11,146 nucleotides of DNA, taken from positions 1 through 11,146 of the forward strand of contig CAKUHJ010000058.1 of assembly GCA_934655935.1 (NCBI GenBank), read 5' to 3'. This DNA comes from an uncultured Oscillospiraceae bacterium. Lineage in GTDB: Bacteria; Bacillota; Clostridia; Oscillospirales; Oscillospiraceae. Below, in pieces: positions 1 through 6,193 of this stretch (within the stretch, counting starts at the first letter, position 1; each line of letters opens with the position of its first letter). A model generated the notes under the pieces. It did no database searches. It saw nothing but the letters and a program-made list of their open reading frames with translations, and was not told the origin of the DNA. The position numbers were made by a program, and so were the translations under genes.

Positions 1-109
1 CTGCACCCTTGCCGGGCTTGACATGCTGGAACTCAACGACCTGCATGATCTTGCCGTCCATCTCGAAGGTTTTACCGTTTCTGAAATCACCAGCGGTAAT
101 GGTTGCCAT
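1..109 (-). CDS. efp: Elongation factor P, N-terminal part (cut by window edge)
   Basis: The first 36 codons of EF-P, read on the minus strand; the rest lies beyond position 1. EF-P binds the ribosome between the P and E sites and relieves stalling at consecutive prolines. Seen: the start [13 protein letters not shown], then FQHVKPGKG at residues 27-35, the conserved tip loop of domain I. Lys34, the second lysine of KPGKG, aligns with the residue that is post-translationally modified in many bacteria (Lys34 in E. coli, Lys32 in B. subtilis); whether it is modified here cannot be told. The start is fixed by a GGAGG site at 118-122, 8 nt before the ATG. Its codons (GGT, GCT, AAA) look less GC-driven than those of the neighbours, as expected for a highly expressed translation factor. 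It follows the M24 peptidase gene by 89 nt and has its own predicted promoter. Confidence 0.95.
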   Translation of the reverse strand, partial: MATITAGDFRNGKTFEMDGKIMQVVEFQHVKPGKGA

Positions 110-162
110 AAAAAGTTCCTCCAATATATGAGATTTCAACACTGCCTCATAATAGCCTTTTC

Positions 163-191
163 ATTTTACATCAGGGCAGCGTAGATTTCAA
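163..191 (-). promoter_or_regulatory. Predicted sigma-A promoter of efp
   Basis: On the minus strand, -35 TTGAAA (186-191) and -10 TAAAAT (163-168) are separated by exactly 17 nt; each hexamer matches consensus at 5 of 6 positions. Transcription would start near 156, giving a leader of about 45 nt before the efp ATG. No terminator is visible after the upstream peptidase gene, so read-through from that operon probably adds to efp expression. The nonamer TTGAAATCT occurs at the -35 and again in the leader (131-139). Predicted from sequence only. Confidence 0.65.
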
Positions 192-198
192 GTGATTC

Positions 199-1266
199 TT
201 ACAAAATTATCAAATTTTTCGCGCTCTTGGTCATATTCTCGCAGCTGTCGGCCGTGATGATGACGGCGTCCTCAATCCGGACGCCGAACTTGTCCGGAAG
301 ATAGATGCCCGGCTCCGCCGAGACCACCGCGCCCGCGGGCATCGGCTTGTCGTTCGCGACGCTGGCGTTGGGCGCTTCGTGAATCAGAAGGCCCAGGCTG
401 TGGCCATAGCTGTGGCCGAAGTATGCGCCGTAGCCGGCGTCGGCAATGACCTTTCTGGCCGCGCCGTCCATCGCTTTGCCGGTGACGCCGGCTTTTGTCG
501 CGGCCAGGCCGGCCCGCTGCGCGTCCAGTACGATGTGGTAGACCTTGTCCATTTCCTCGGTCACAAAGCCGAGTGCGACGGTGCGCGTCATGTCCGAGCA
601 GTAGCCGTGATAGGCCGCGCCGAAGTCCATGGTGATGAAGTCGCCGAATTTCAGAACCCGGTTTGTCGGCACGCCGTGCGGCATGGAGGTGTTGGGGCCT
701 GAAATGGTAATGGGCTCAAAGGCAGGACCGTCCGCGCCGTTCTGCGCCATGCGGTAAAGAAGCTCCGCCTGCAGCTCCTTCTCGGTCATGCCGGCGCGGA
801 TGACGTTCAGAAGGTCGGAGAAGGTCTTGTCCGTGATGGCCTGCGCGCGGCGCATGTAATCGAGCTCCCAGGGCTCCTTGACGGCGCGGAACGAGCTGAT
901 CCTTGCCGCAAAGGGCACGAGCTTCGCGCTGAGTTTTGCGCTGTAGGTCATATATTCGCCGTAGGTCAGCACGTCCTCCTCAAAGCCCATGGCCTTGATT
1001 TCGTGCGCGGCGATGACGGCCTCGATCCGGGAGGAATAGCTGTGCTCCCGGTCGACCATCCGGACGGTGAAATCCGGCAGATTTTTCTCGGCGGCCTCAA
1101 TATAGCGGCTGTCGGTAAAATAATAGCATTCGCTCTTTGTCACGACGGCAATACCCTCGGCAATGTCGTACTGCGCGGCGTACATGCGGTTGTGCCGGGA
1201 GCAGAGAAGAAGCGCGTCAACCTCGCCCTCAGAAACAAGCTTGCGGTATTTTTCAATGTTTTTCAT
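199..1266 (-). CDS. M24-family metallopeptidase (Xaa-Pro aminopeptidase/dipeptidase)
   Basis: A 355-residue cytoplasmic peptidase with the creatinase/prolidase N-terminal domain (about 1-120) and the pita-bread M24 domain (about 125-350). The family uses two metal ions to cleave the bond before proline. The expected ligands are present: Asp214 (MDFGA), Asp225 (CSDMTRT), His289 (YGHSLGL), Glu318 (SAEPGIY) and Glu332 (RIEDAV), plus the accessory histidines His197 (MPHGV) and His296 (IHEAP). It ends in KNLIIL, similar to YqhT/PapA-type proteins of Firmicutes, which also often lie next to efp. The ATG at 1266 is chosen because GGAGA (1274-1278) sits 7 nt upstream; an in-frame TTG at 1287 would add 7 residues but puts that site inside the gene. 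The start overlaps the end of the yqeG-type gene by 14 nt, suggesting translational coupling. Family assignment is firm; aminopeptidase versus dipeptidase activity cannot be decided from sequence, so no symbol is given. Confidence 0.93.
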   Translation of the reverse strand: MKNIEKYRKLVSEGEVDALLLCSRHNRMYAAQYDIAEGIAVVTKSECYYFTDSRYIEAAEKNLPDFTVRMVDREHSYSSRIEAVIAAHEIKAMGFEEDVLTYGEYMTYSAKLSAKLVPFAARISSFRAVKEPWELDYMRRAQAITDKTFSDLLNVIRAGMTEKELQAELLYRMAQNGADGPAFEPITISGPNTSMPHGVPTNRVLKFGDFITMDFGAAYHGYCSDMTRTVALGFVTEEMDKVYHIVLDAQRAGLAATKAGVTGKAMDGAARKVIADAGYGAYFGHSYGHSLGLLIHEAPNASVANDKPMPAGAVVSAEPGIYLPDKFGVRIEDAVIITADSCENMTKSAKNLIIL

Positions 1267-1765
1267 GCTGCAGTCTCCTTTTTCCAATCAGTATAAACGG
1301 CAATTCGGCAAGATGCCGGAGCTTCAGAAGAAATGTATGATTGTCAATCGCGGGAATCAGAATGGACCTCAGACCTGCGCAGTTTGCACCCAGCACGTCG
1401 GTAAAGATCTGGTCGCCGACAAGCGCGCATTCCTCCGGGCGCATGGAAAAGCGCCGTAGGCATTCGCGGATGCCGCGCGGAAAGGGCTTTTTTGCGTGGG
1501 TGATGATCGGAATGCCGTATTTTGCGGCAAAGTCCGGCGCGCGCTGCTTTTTCGTATTGGAGACGATGCACAGCCGGACCTGGCTGCACGCGTGCATGCG
1601 CCGCAGCCACGCATCCATCTGCGCGGTTGGAACAGAGGTCGTATAGGGAACGATGGTGTTGTCAAAATCCATCATCAGAAGCTTCACGCCGTGCGCTTCG
1701 AGCAGCTCCGGCGTCAGCGCCTCCAGACAGGGACAGATTTCCTTCGGAATCAGAGAAAAGGACAT
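1253..1765 (-). CDS. yqeG: YqeG family HAD-IIIA-type phosphatase
   Basis: A 170-residue protein of the haloacid dehalogenase superfamily, the usual length for YqeG. All four HAD motifs are visible: motif I DFDNT with nucleophile Asp33 and acid/base Asp35; motif II around Ser69-Asn70 (CIVSN); motif III Lys93 in AKKPFPR; motif IV GDQIFTDVLGAN with Asp118 and Asp123. There is no large cap, typical of class III. The physiological substrate of YqeG is not established; related annotation as a PGP-type phosphatase is by similarity. The ATG at 1765 is preceded by a weak TAGGTT site 6-7 nt away; an in-frame ATG at 1828 would add 21 residues but lies upstream of the predicted transcription start. First gene of the unit yqeG - M24 peptidase (- efp). 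Confidence 0.9.
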   Translation of the reverse strand: MSFSLIPKEICPCLEALTPELLEAHGVKLLMMDFDNTIVPYTTSVPTAQMDAWLRRMHACSQVRLCIVSNTKKQRAPDFAAKYGIPIITHAKKPFPRGIRECLRRFSMRPEECALVGDQIFTDVLGANCAGLRSILIPAIDNHTFLLKLRHLAELPFILIGKRRLQHEKH

Positions 1766-1798
1766 ATCAGAACCTACGCTCGCATAAAGATATTTCCA

Positions 1799-1827
1799 AG
1801 TATAGCACAAGGGGGGCAATTTGTCCA
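1799..1827 (-). promoter_or_regulatory. Predicted sigma-A promoter of the yqeG operon (extended -10)
   Basis: On the minus strand, -35 TGGACA (1822-1827) and -10 TATACT (1799-1804) are 17 nt apart, each 5 of 6 to consensus, and the -10 is preceded by TGC, the extended -10 element. Transcription would start near 1792, giving a leader of about 27 nt. The promoter overlaps the Shine-Dalgarno and start codon of the divergent gene at 1827, so that gene must be transcribed from further left, and the two transcripts would overlap at their 5' ends. Confidence 0.7.
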
Positions 1828-2402
1828 TGCTGCAATACCCGTTTCCGGAGCAAATGCGCGGAGATGTTCTGATCGAGGGGCTGTGCGCGCAGACAGGCGC
1901 GCGGGAGGGGACGCTTTATTTCAGCGCAGACGGCGCGGTCCCTGCGGACTATGAAGGCCCGGTCTTCTGCGAAAGGCGCTTCTGCCCGGCCTGTCCCGGC
2001 TGGCTTGCCGAGCAGGCGCGCGCCAGGGCGTATCCGTCGCATCCGGTTTTTCTGGACACGCGGACGTCGGGCGGCAGCTTTTCCGCGCGGCTGCGCCTTG
2101 CAAAGGCGCAGTACGGCGGCAGGCTCTGGGTGTGGCTGACGCCGATGGCGCATGTGTTCCCGATTCCGTGCCCGGATGGGGAGGGCGCGCCCGTCTGCGA
2201 AGCGCAGAAAACGCAGATGCTTTCCCTTCCGGGGCACGAATCGGAAGCGCTCATGTGCAGGTATGCGTTCTTCCTGAACGAGCAGGAGCAGCCGCAGATG
2301 TTCCTTTATGATACGCCGCAGACGCTCCGGAAAAAGCTCCAGCTCCTTCAGGAGCTGGAGCTGGAGCATGTGTTCGGAAGCTTTACGCCTCTTGTGCCAT
2401 GA
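1827..2402 (+). CDS. Hypothetical protein with cysteine cluster, 191 residues
   Basis: I do not recognise this protein. It is 191 residues, apparently soluble, without a signal peptide or clear membrane segment. Visible features: seven cysteines, three in a tight C-x4-C-x2-C cluster (Cys48, Cys53, Cys56, in FCERRFCPACPGW) and others at 20, 115, 124 and 144; an aromatic stretch LWVWLTPMAHVFPIP near 100-114; and a C-terminal leucine/glutamate-rich helix (about 164-180) before GSFTPLVP. Metal or Fe-S binding by the cysteines is possible but unproven. Codon use matches its neighbours and the frame is open throughout, so it is very likely real. The ATG at 1827 follows a GGGGGG run (1811-1816) by 10 nt; an in-frame TTG at 1821 is an alternative adding two residues. 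Its last 20 nt overlap the end of the convergent ABC gene, and its 3' end also holds that operon's terminator. Confidence 0.75.
   Translation: MLQYPFPEQMRGDVLIEGLCAQTGAREGTLYFSADGAVPADYEGPVFCERRFCPACPGWLAEQARARAYPSHPVFLDTRTSGGSFSARLRLAKAQYGGRLWVWLTPMAHVFPIPCPDGEGAPVCEAQKTQMLSLPGHESEALMCRYAFFLNEQEQPQMFLYDTPQTLRKKLQLLQELELEHVFGSFTPLVP
2331..2362 (-). terminator. Intrinsic terminator of the ABC exporter operon, inside a coding sequence
   Basis: A perfect 12-bp inverted repeat, AGCTCCAGCTCC (2335-2346) and GGAGCTGGAGCT (2351-2362), encloses a 4-nt loop. Read on the minus strand the stem begins 20 nt after the exporter stop codon and is followed at once by a run of five T (2331-2335), the classic intrinsic terminator form. 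The same bases encode the KLQLLQELEL stretch of the convergent unknown protein. On the plus strand no T-run follows the stem, so termination should be one-directional. Confidence 0.8.
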
Positions 2403-4206
2403 TCGATTCCGTCTGCTCCTGCTGATACTGGCGGGTATACAGGCGGTAATAGGCGCCCTGGGCCTGCATCAGCTCCTTGTGGGAGCCGCGTTCGATGATT
2501 TTTCCGTCGTGGACCACAAGAATCACGTCCGAACGGCGGATGGTAGACAGGCGATGGGCGATGATAAACGAGGTCCGGCCCTCCATCACGCGCTCGATGG
2601 CGGACTGGATCAGCTGCTCCGTCACGGTGTCGACAGAGGAGGTCGCTTCGTCCAGAACAAAAATCCGGGGGTCTGCCAGCAGCGCGCGCGCAAAGGACAG
2701 CAGCTGCTTTTCACCCGTGGAGAGGCTGCTGCCGCCCTCGCCGACCTGGGAGTTGTAGCCATCGGGCAGGCGGCGGATGATCCCGTCGGCGGAGACGGCG
2801 CGCACCGCCGCTTCCACCTGCTCCAAAGTGGCGTCGGGCCTTCCGTAGCGCAGGTTTTCCAGAACCGTTCCGGAAAACAGATGCGGCGTCTGAAGCACAT
2901 AGCCGATGTTCGAGTGCAGCCAGAGCTGGCTGCGCGCGCGCGCGTCGCGCCCGTCGATCAGAATCCGGCCCTCGGTCGGCTCAAAGAAGCGGCAGACAAG
3001 GTTTACAAGCGTGGACTTGCCCGCGCCGGTCTCGCCGACGATGGCGACGTTTGTGCCCTGCGGAATTTTCAGGCTGAAGTGCTCGAGAATATTTTCTTCG
3101 CCGTCCGGATAACGGAAGGTGACGTCCTGGAACTCGATCTCGCCGCCGAGCGGCTCCCAGTTTTCTTTTTTCGGATGGAAGGCGTCGCCGTACCTTTCTA
3201 TGACCTCCGGGCTGTCCGCCACGTCGGACTGCGTCTGCATCAGCTTTGTAAAGCGCTCGATGTTGACCTGAACGTTCACAAGGCTTGAGATGACCTGTAC
3301 CAGCCACTGCACGGGTTCCATCATGCCCTGCGCGTAGTTCATAAAGACGGAAAGCGTGCCGATAAGCATCAGCCCGCGCTCGGTGAGGATGCCGCCGCGC
3401 CAGAGCACCAGCGCCAGCGCGATGGAGGCAGCCATGGCAGTGGTTGACATAAATATGCTTCTGAAGTGCATGGCCCGCACGCTCAGATGGCGCATTTTGC
3501 CGGTCAGCGCGTCGAATTCGCCCTCCATCTTGTCCTCAACACCAAGCGTTTTCACGCTCTTTGCGCCCGTGATGCCCTCGTTGAACGAAGAGGTAATCTG
3601 GGAGTTGGCTTCGCGCACGCGCCGGTGATAATAGACGAGCTTCTTCTGAAAATAGGAGCCCAGACTCACCACGAACGGCACCAGGGCCAGAATGCAGAGC
3701 GCAAGCCGCCAATTGAGAAGCAGCATCATCACCACTGCGCACAGAAGATACGCGATGTACCATACGCCCTCCATCAGGCCCCAGGAGAGCGTGGAGGCGA
3801 TTTTGTCCGTGTCGGACATGACGCGCGCGTGGATATAGCCCACGCTGTTCTGGTTGAAATAGGAGAAGGAAAGCGTCTGCAGGTGGTTGAAGCTCACGCG
3901 CTTGAGGTCGCGGCCGATGTAAAGCTCAACCTTGCACGCGCCGTAGGCGGAAATATAGTTGGAGATGACCTGCGTGATCAGAACCAGAACGTAGAGCCCA
4001 ATGAAAAGGCCCAGGCCCTTCAGCGTGGAATCTGCGATGAAATGGTCGATGGCGTACTGCTGGAACAGCGGAATCACGGCGTCCATGGCGCTTCCGTACA
4101 GGCCCATCGCGCACATCCAGAACAGGAGCCCCCGGTAGGGGCGGAGATAGGGGAACAGCCTCGGAATGCCGAAGAAGCGGAGCTTCGGCGCAAAATCGTT
4201 TTTCAT
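2383..4206 (-). CDS. Heterodimeric ABC exporter subunit with catalytic glutamate (BmrD/TM288-like)
   Basis: A 607-residue half-transporter: six predicted membrane helices (roughly 24-44, 63-85, 145-165, 168-186, 252-272, 278-298) and a C-terminal ATPase domain. Seen: A-loop Tyr366, Walker A GETGAGKST (391-399), Q-loop Gln439, Walker B IFVLDE with Asp519 and catalytic Glu520, D-loop SSVD, H-loop His551. The signature is LSTGE (495-499) instead of LSGGQ. In known heterodimeric exporters (BmrC/BmrD, TM287/TM288) the subunit with the glutamate carries the altered signature, and this gene fits that role; the partner upstream has the opposite pattern. Start ATG at 4206 overlaps the partner's stop as ATGA, with a GGAGG site 7 nt upstream. 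Such exporters often move drugs or lipids; the substrate here is unknown. The gene overlaps the convergent hypothetical by 20 nt. Confidence 0.93.
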   Translation of the reverse strand: MKNDFAPKLRFFGIPRLFPYLRPYRGLLFWMCAMGLYGSAMDAVIPLFQQYAIDHFIADSTLKGLGLFIGLYVLVLITQVISNYISAYGACKVELYIGRDLKRVSFNHLQTLSFSYFNQNSVGYIHARVMSDTDKIASTLSWGLMEGVWYIAYLLCAVVMMLLLNWRLALCILALVPFVVSLGSYFQKKLVYYHRRVREANSQITSSFNEGITGAKSVKTLGVEDKMEGEFDALTGKMRHLSVRAMHFRSIFMSTTAMAASIALALVLWRGGILTERGLMLIGTLSVFMNYAQGMMEPVQWLVQVISSLVNVQVNIERFTKLMQTQSDVADSPEVIERYGDAFHPKKENWEPLGGEIEFQDVTFRYPDGEENILEHFSLKIPQGTNVAIVGETGAGKSTLVNLVCRFFEPTEGRILIDGRDARARSQLWLHSNIGYVLQTPHLFSGTVLENLRYGRPDATLEQVEAAVRAVSADGIIRRLPDGYNSQVGEGGSSLSTGEKQLLSFARALLADPRIFVLDEATSSVDTVTEQLIQSAIERVMEGRTSFIIAHRLSTIRRSDVILVVHDGKIIERGSHKELMQAQGAYYRLYTRQYQQEQTESIMAQEA

Positions 4207-6011
4207 GCGGATTCCTCCTCTCCAAGGGACATCTGCATCTGATAAATCCGGCGGAACAGGCCGTCCTCGGCAAGAAGCGCCTTCGGCGCGCCGAGCTGCA
4301 GGACTCTTCCGTGCTCCAGAACCAGAACCTGGTCGCAGTCCATCAGGGTGGTGATCCGGTGTGAGATAATAATCTGGGTGGCGTTTTTCAGGTCGCGGTG
4401 AAGATTGCGCCGGATGGACTCGTCCGTCTGGGTATCGACCGCAGAAAGAGAATCGTCAAAAACGAGGATGGGCGTCCGGCGCGTGAGCATCTGCGCCATG
4501 GCGACGCGCTGCTTCTGGCCGCCGGAAAGCGTCACGCCGCGCTCGCCGACCATGGTTTCATAGCCCTGCGCGAAGCGCTCGATATCGCTGTGGATGCAGG
4601 CCGTCGCCGCGGCGCGGCGAAGCTCCTCTGCGCTTGCGCCGCAGATGCCGATGTTCTCCTCCACGCTGCGGGAGAACAGATACGGCTCCTGCAGCACAAC
4701 GCCCACATGCTCGCGTACCCAGTGGGCGGGCATGGCGGCAATATCGTTCCCGCCGACGCACACGCGGCCGGAGGACGGCGCGTAGAGCCGGCAGAGCATG
4801 AGAAGGAGGCTGCTTTTGCCGCTTCCGGTTGCGCCCAGCACGCCGAAGCTCGAGCCTGCCGGAATGGTGAAGCTGACGTCGTCCAGAACGGGCTTGCCCG
4901 CCTCATAGGCGAACGAGACGTGCTCGAAGCGGATATCGCCGTCCATCGGGAGCTCCTTCGCGCCGGGCGCGTCCTGCTCGACAGGCGCGTCAAGAATTTC
5001 TGCGATGCGGCCTACGGACACGCCGGCCTTGCTCATCTCCGAGATGATTCTGCCGAGGCGGCGGACCGGCTGGATGAGCATGCCGTTATAGAACGCGAAG
5101 GAGATGAATTCGCCGGAGGTCATCTCGCCGCGGATGGCGAGGATGCTTCCGAAGATGACGACCAGCATGACCTGCAGGCAGCTGGTCGCGTCGCCGACGG
5201 CCCAGAAATCGGACAGCGTTCTGCACAGCCGGACCCAGAGCGTGGTGTAGGCCTCGTTCTGCTTTTCAAAGCGTTCGCGCTCAAATTCCTCGCGGCCGAA
5301 CGCGCGGACCACGCGTACGCCGGTAAGATTTTCCTGCGCGATGGTGGACAGCACGCCCTCCGACTCGTCGCAGTCTGTAAAGCGGTCGCGGATGCGGTTG
5401 TGGAACAGCACGGAATACAGCACGATGATCGGGAACATGATGAGCGCCACCAGCGAGAGCTTCCAGTTCATGCGCACCATGCACCAGAGGCTCAGGACGA
5501 TCAGAATCACAATCCGGAACACAGCCACAAACTGCTCCTGAAAGAAGGTCTTGATGCGCTCGACGTCGGACGTGCAGCGCTGGACAATGTCGCCGGTCGG
5601 GTTTTTCATGTGCCAGCTCCACGGAAGGTGGGCGATGTGGTGGTAAAGAAGATCCCGGCTTCTTTTTACAAGCGTTTCGCCGGCCAGCGCGCTGTAAAGG
5701 TTCAGCGCATAGCGGAACGCGGCGGAAAGAAGACCCAGGGCAAGCATCACGGCGGCGATGAGCCAGGTTTTTGCGCGCAGGGCCTCGACGCCGCCCACGG
5801 CGGTAAGCAGGCGCAGCCAGAGCCCCGTGAGTCCCGGCGGCTCCGAGCCGATTACGCTGTCGACGGTCAGCCGCAGCAGCTGCGGGACGACCAGCTCGCA
5901 CGCGGTAAACAGCAGGCCGCAGACGATGCAGGCAAGAAAATATCGCCGGCTTCCATACAGAAGCCGGGAAAGCACCTGCAGATTGCGGCGGTTTTGTTTT
6001 TTTTCTGTCAT
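4203..6011 (-). CDS. Heterodimeric ABC exporter subunit with degenerate ATP site (BmrC/TM287-like)
   Basis: A 602-residue half-transporter with an N-terminal six-helix domain (about 20-320, starting near FLACIVCGLLF) and a C-terminal ATPase. Seen: A-loop Tyr369, Walker A GATGSGKSS (393-401), Q-loop Gln441, canonical signature LSGGQ (495-499), Walker B ILVFDD with Asp519 and an aspartate (Asp520) where the catalytic glutamate belongs, H-loop His551. Together with the next gene this gives one competent site (partner Walker motifs plus this LSGGQ) and one degenerate site. Gene order, degenerate subunit first, matches bmrC-bmrD and TM287-TM288. The ATG at 6011 is preceded by GAGG (6020-6023) at 8 nt; an in-frame ATG at 6044 would add 11 residues and is less likely, and one at 6101 lies upstream of the predicted transcript start. 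No dedicated regulator gene is next to it. Confidence 0.93.
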   Translation of the reverse strand: MTEKKQNRRNLQVLSRLLYGSRRYFLACIVCGLLFTACELVVPQLLRLTVDSVIGSEPPGLTGLWLRLLTAVGGVEALRAKTWLIAAVMLALGLLSAAFRYALNLYSALAGETLVKRSRDLLYHHIAHLPWSWHMKNPTGDIVQRCTSDVERIKTFFQEQFVAVFRIVILIVLSLWCMVRMNWKLSLVALIMFPIIVLYSVLFHNRIRDRFTDCDESEGVLSTIAQENLTGVRVVRAFGREEFERERFEKQNEAYTTLWVRLCRTLSDFWAVGDATSCLQVMLVVIFGSILAIRGEMTSGEFISFAFYNGMLIQPVRRLGRIISEMSKAGVSVGRIAEILDAPVEQDAPGAKELPMDGDIRFEHVSFAYEAGKPVLDDVSFTIPAGSSFGVLGATGSGKSSLLLMLCRLYAPSSGRVCVGGNDIAAMPAHWVREHVGVVLQEPYLFSRSVEENIGICGASAEELRRAAATACIHSDIERFAQGYETMVGERGVTLSGGQKQRVAMAQMLTRRTPILVFDDSLSAVDTQTDESIRRNLHRDLKNATQIIISHRITTLMDCDQVLVLEHGRVLQLGAPKALLAEDGLFRRIYQMQMSLGEEESA

Positions 6012-6072
6012 AATTCCATCCTCAATAATCAAGATACACAGCATAGTTCCTGCTTCGATGTGACGTCTGGCT

Positions 6073-6101
6073 AATATACCATATTTGTGCAGAAAACACA
6101 A
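6073..6101 (-). promoter_or_regulatory. Predicted sigma-A promoter of the ABC exporter operon (extended -10)
   Basis: On the minus strand, -35 TTGTGT (6096-6101) and -10 TATATT (6073-6078) are separated by 17 nt, with TGG directly before the -10, an extended -10 element. Transcription would start near 6066 and give a leader of about 55 nt before the ATG at 6011. This supports the shorter start for the first exporter gene over the ATG at 6101. Confidence 0.68.
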
Positions 6102-6106
6102 GCGCT

Positions 6107-6127
6107 TTCAGGAATTCTTCAGGATTC
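6107..6127. repeat. Short tandem direct repeat between divergent promoters
   Basis: TTCAGGAATTC (6107-6117) is followed directly by TTCAGGATTC (6118-6127), an imperfect tandem repeat, flanked by CTTTC on the left and GAAAG on the right. It lies between the -35 boxes of the exporter (6096-6101) and rarA (6140-6145), where an operator for either could sit. Function is inferred from position only. Confidence 0.4.
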
Positions 6128-6139
6128 GAAAGGGCAAGC

Positions 6140-6168
6140 TTGTTTTTTCCGCCCGGAATGCGTATAAT
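6140..6168 (+). promoter_or_regulatory. Predicted sigma-A promoter of rarA
   Basis: -35 TTGTTT (6140-6145) and a perfect -10 TATAAT (6163-6168), 17 nt apart. Transcription would start near 6175, giving a leader of about 20 nt that contains the purine-rich ribosome binding site AAAGGGGG. Confidence 0.72.
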
Positions 6169-6193
6169 GGGGAAAACGAAAGGGGGCGGGGCG

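Noticed and set aside
2308..3288. A 326-codon open frame on the plus strand opposite the second exporter gene
   Set aside because: Same reason: antisense to well-supported Walker and H-loop motifs, no ribosome binding site of note and no family resemblance.
6009..6019. A three-codon minus-strand reading frame (ATG at 6017-6019) whose TGA overlaps the exporter start codon, considered as a leader peptide like that of bmrCD
   Set aside because: Too short to carry information, no associated attenuator hairpins, and it overlaps the Shine-Dalgarno spacing; probably chance.
4398..6074. A 558-codon open frame on the plus strand opposite the first exporter gene
   Set aside because: It is antisense to a gene with complete ABC transporter motifs; its product is rich in Ala, Asp, His and Arg with no recognisable domain. 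GC-rich codon bias keeps this frame free of stops.
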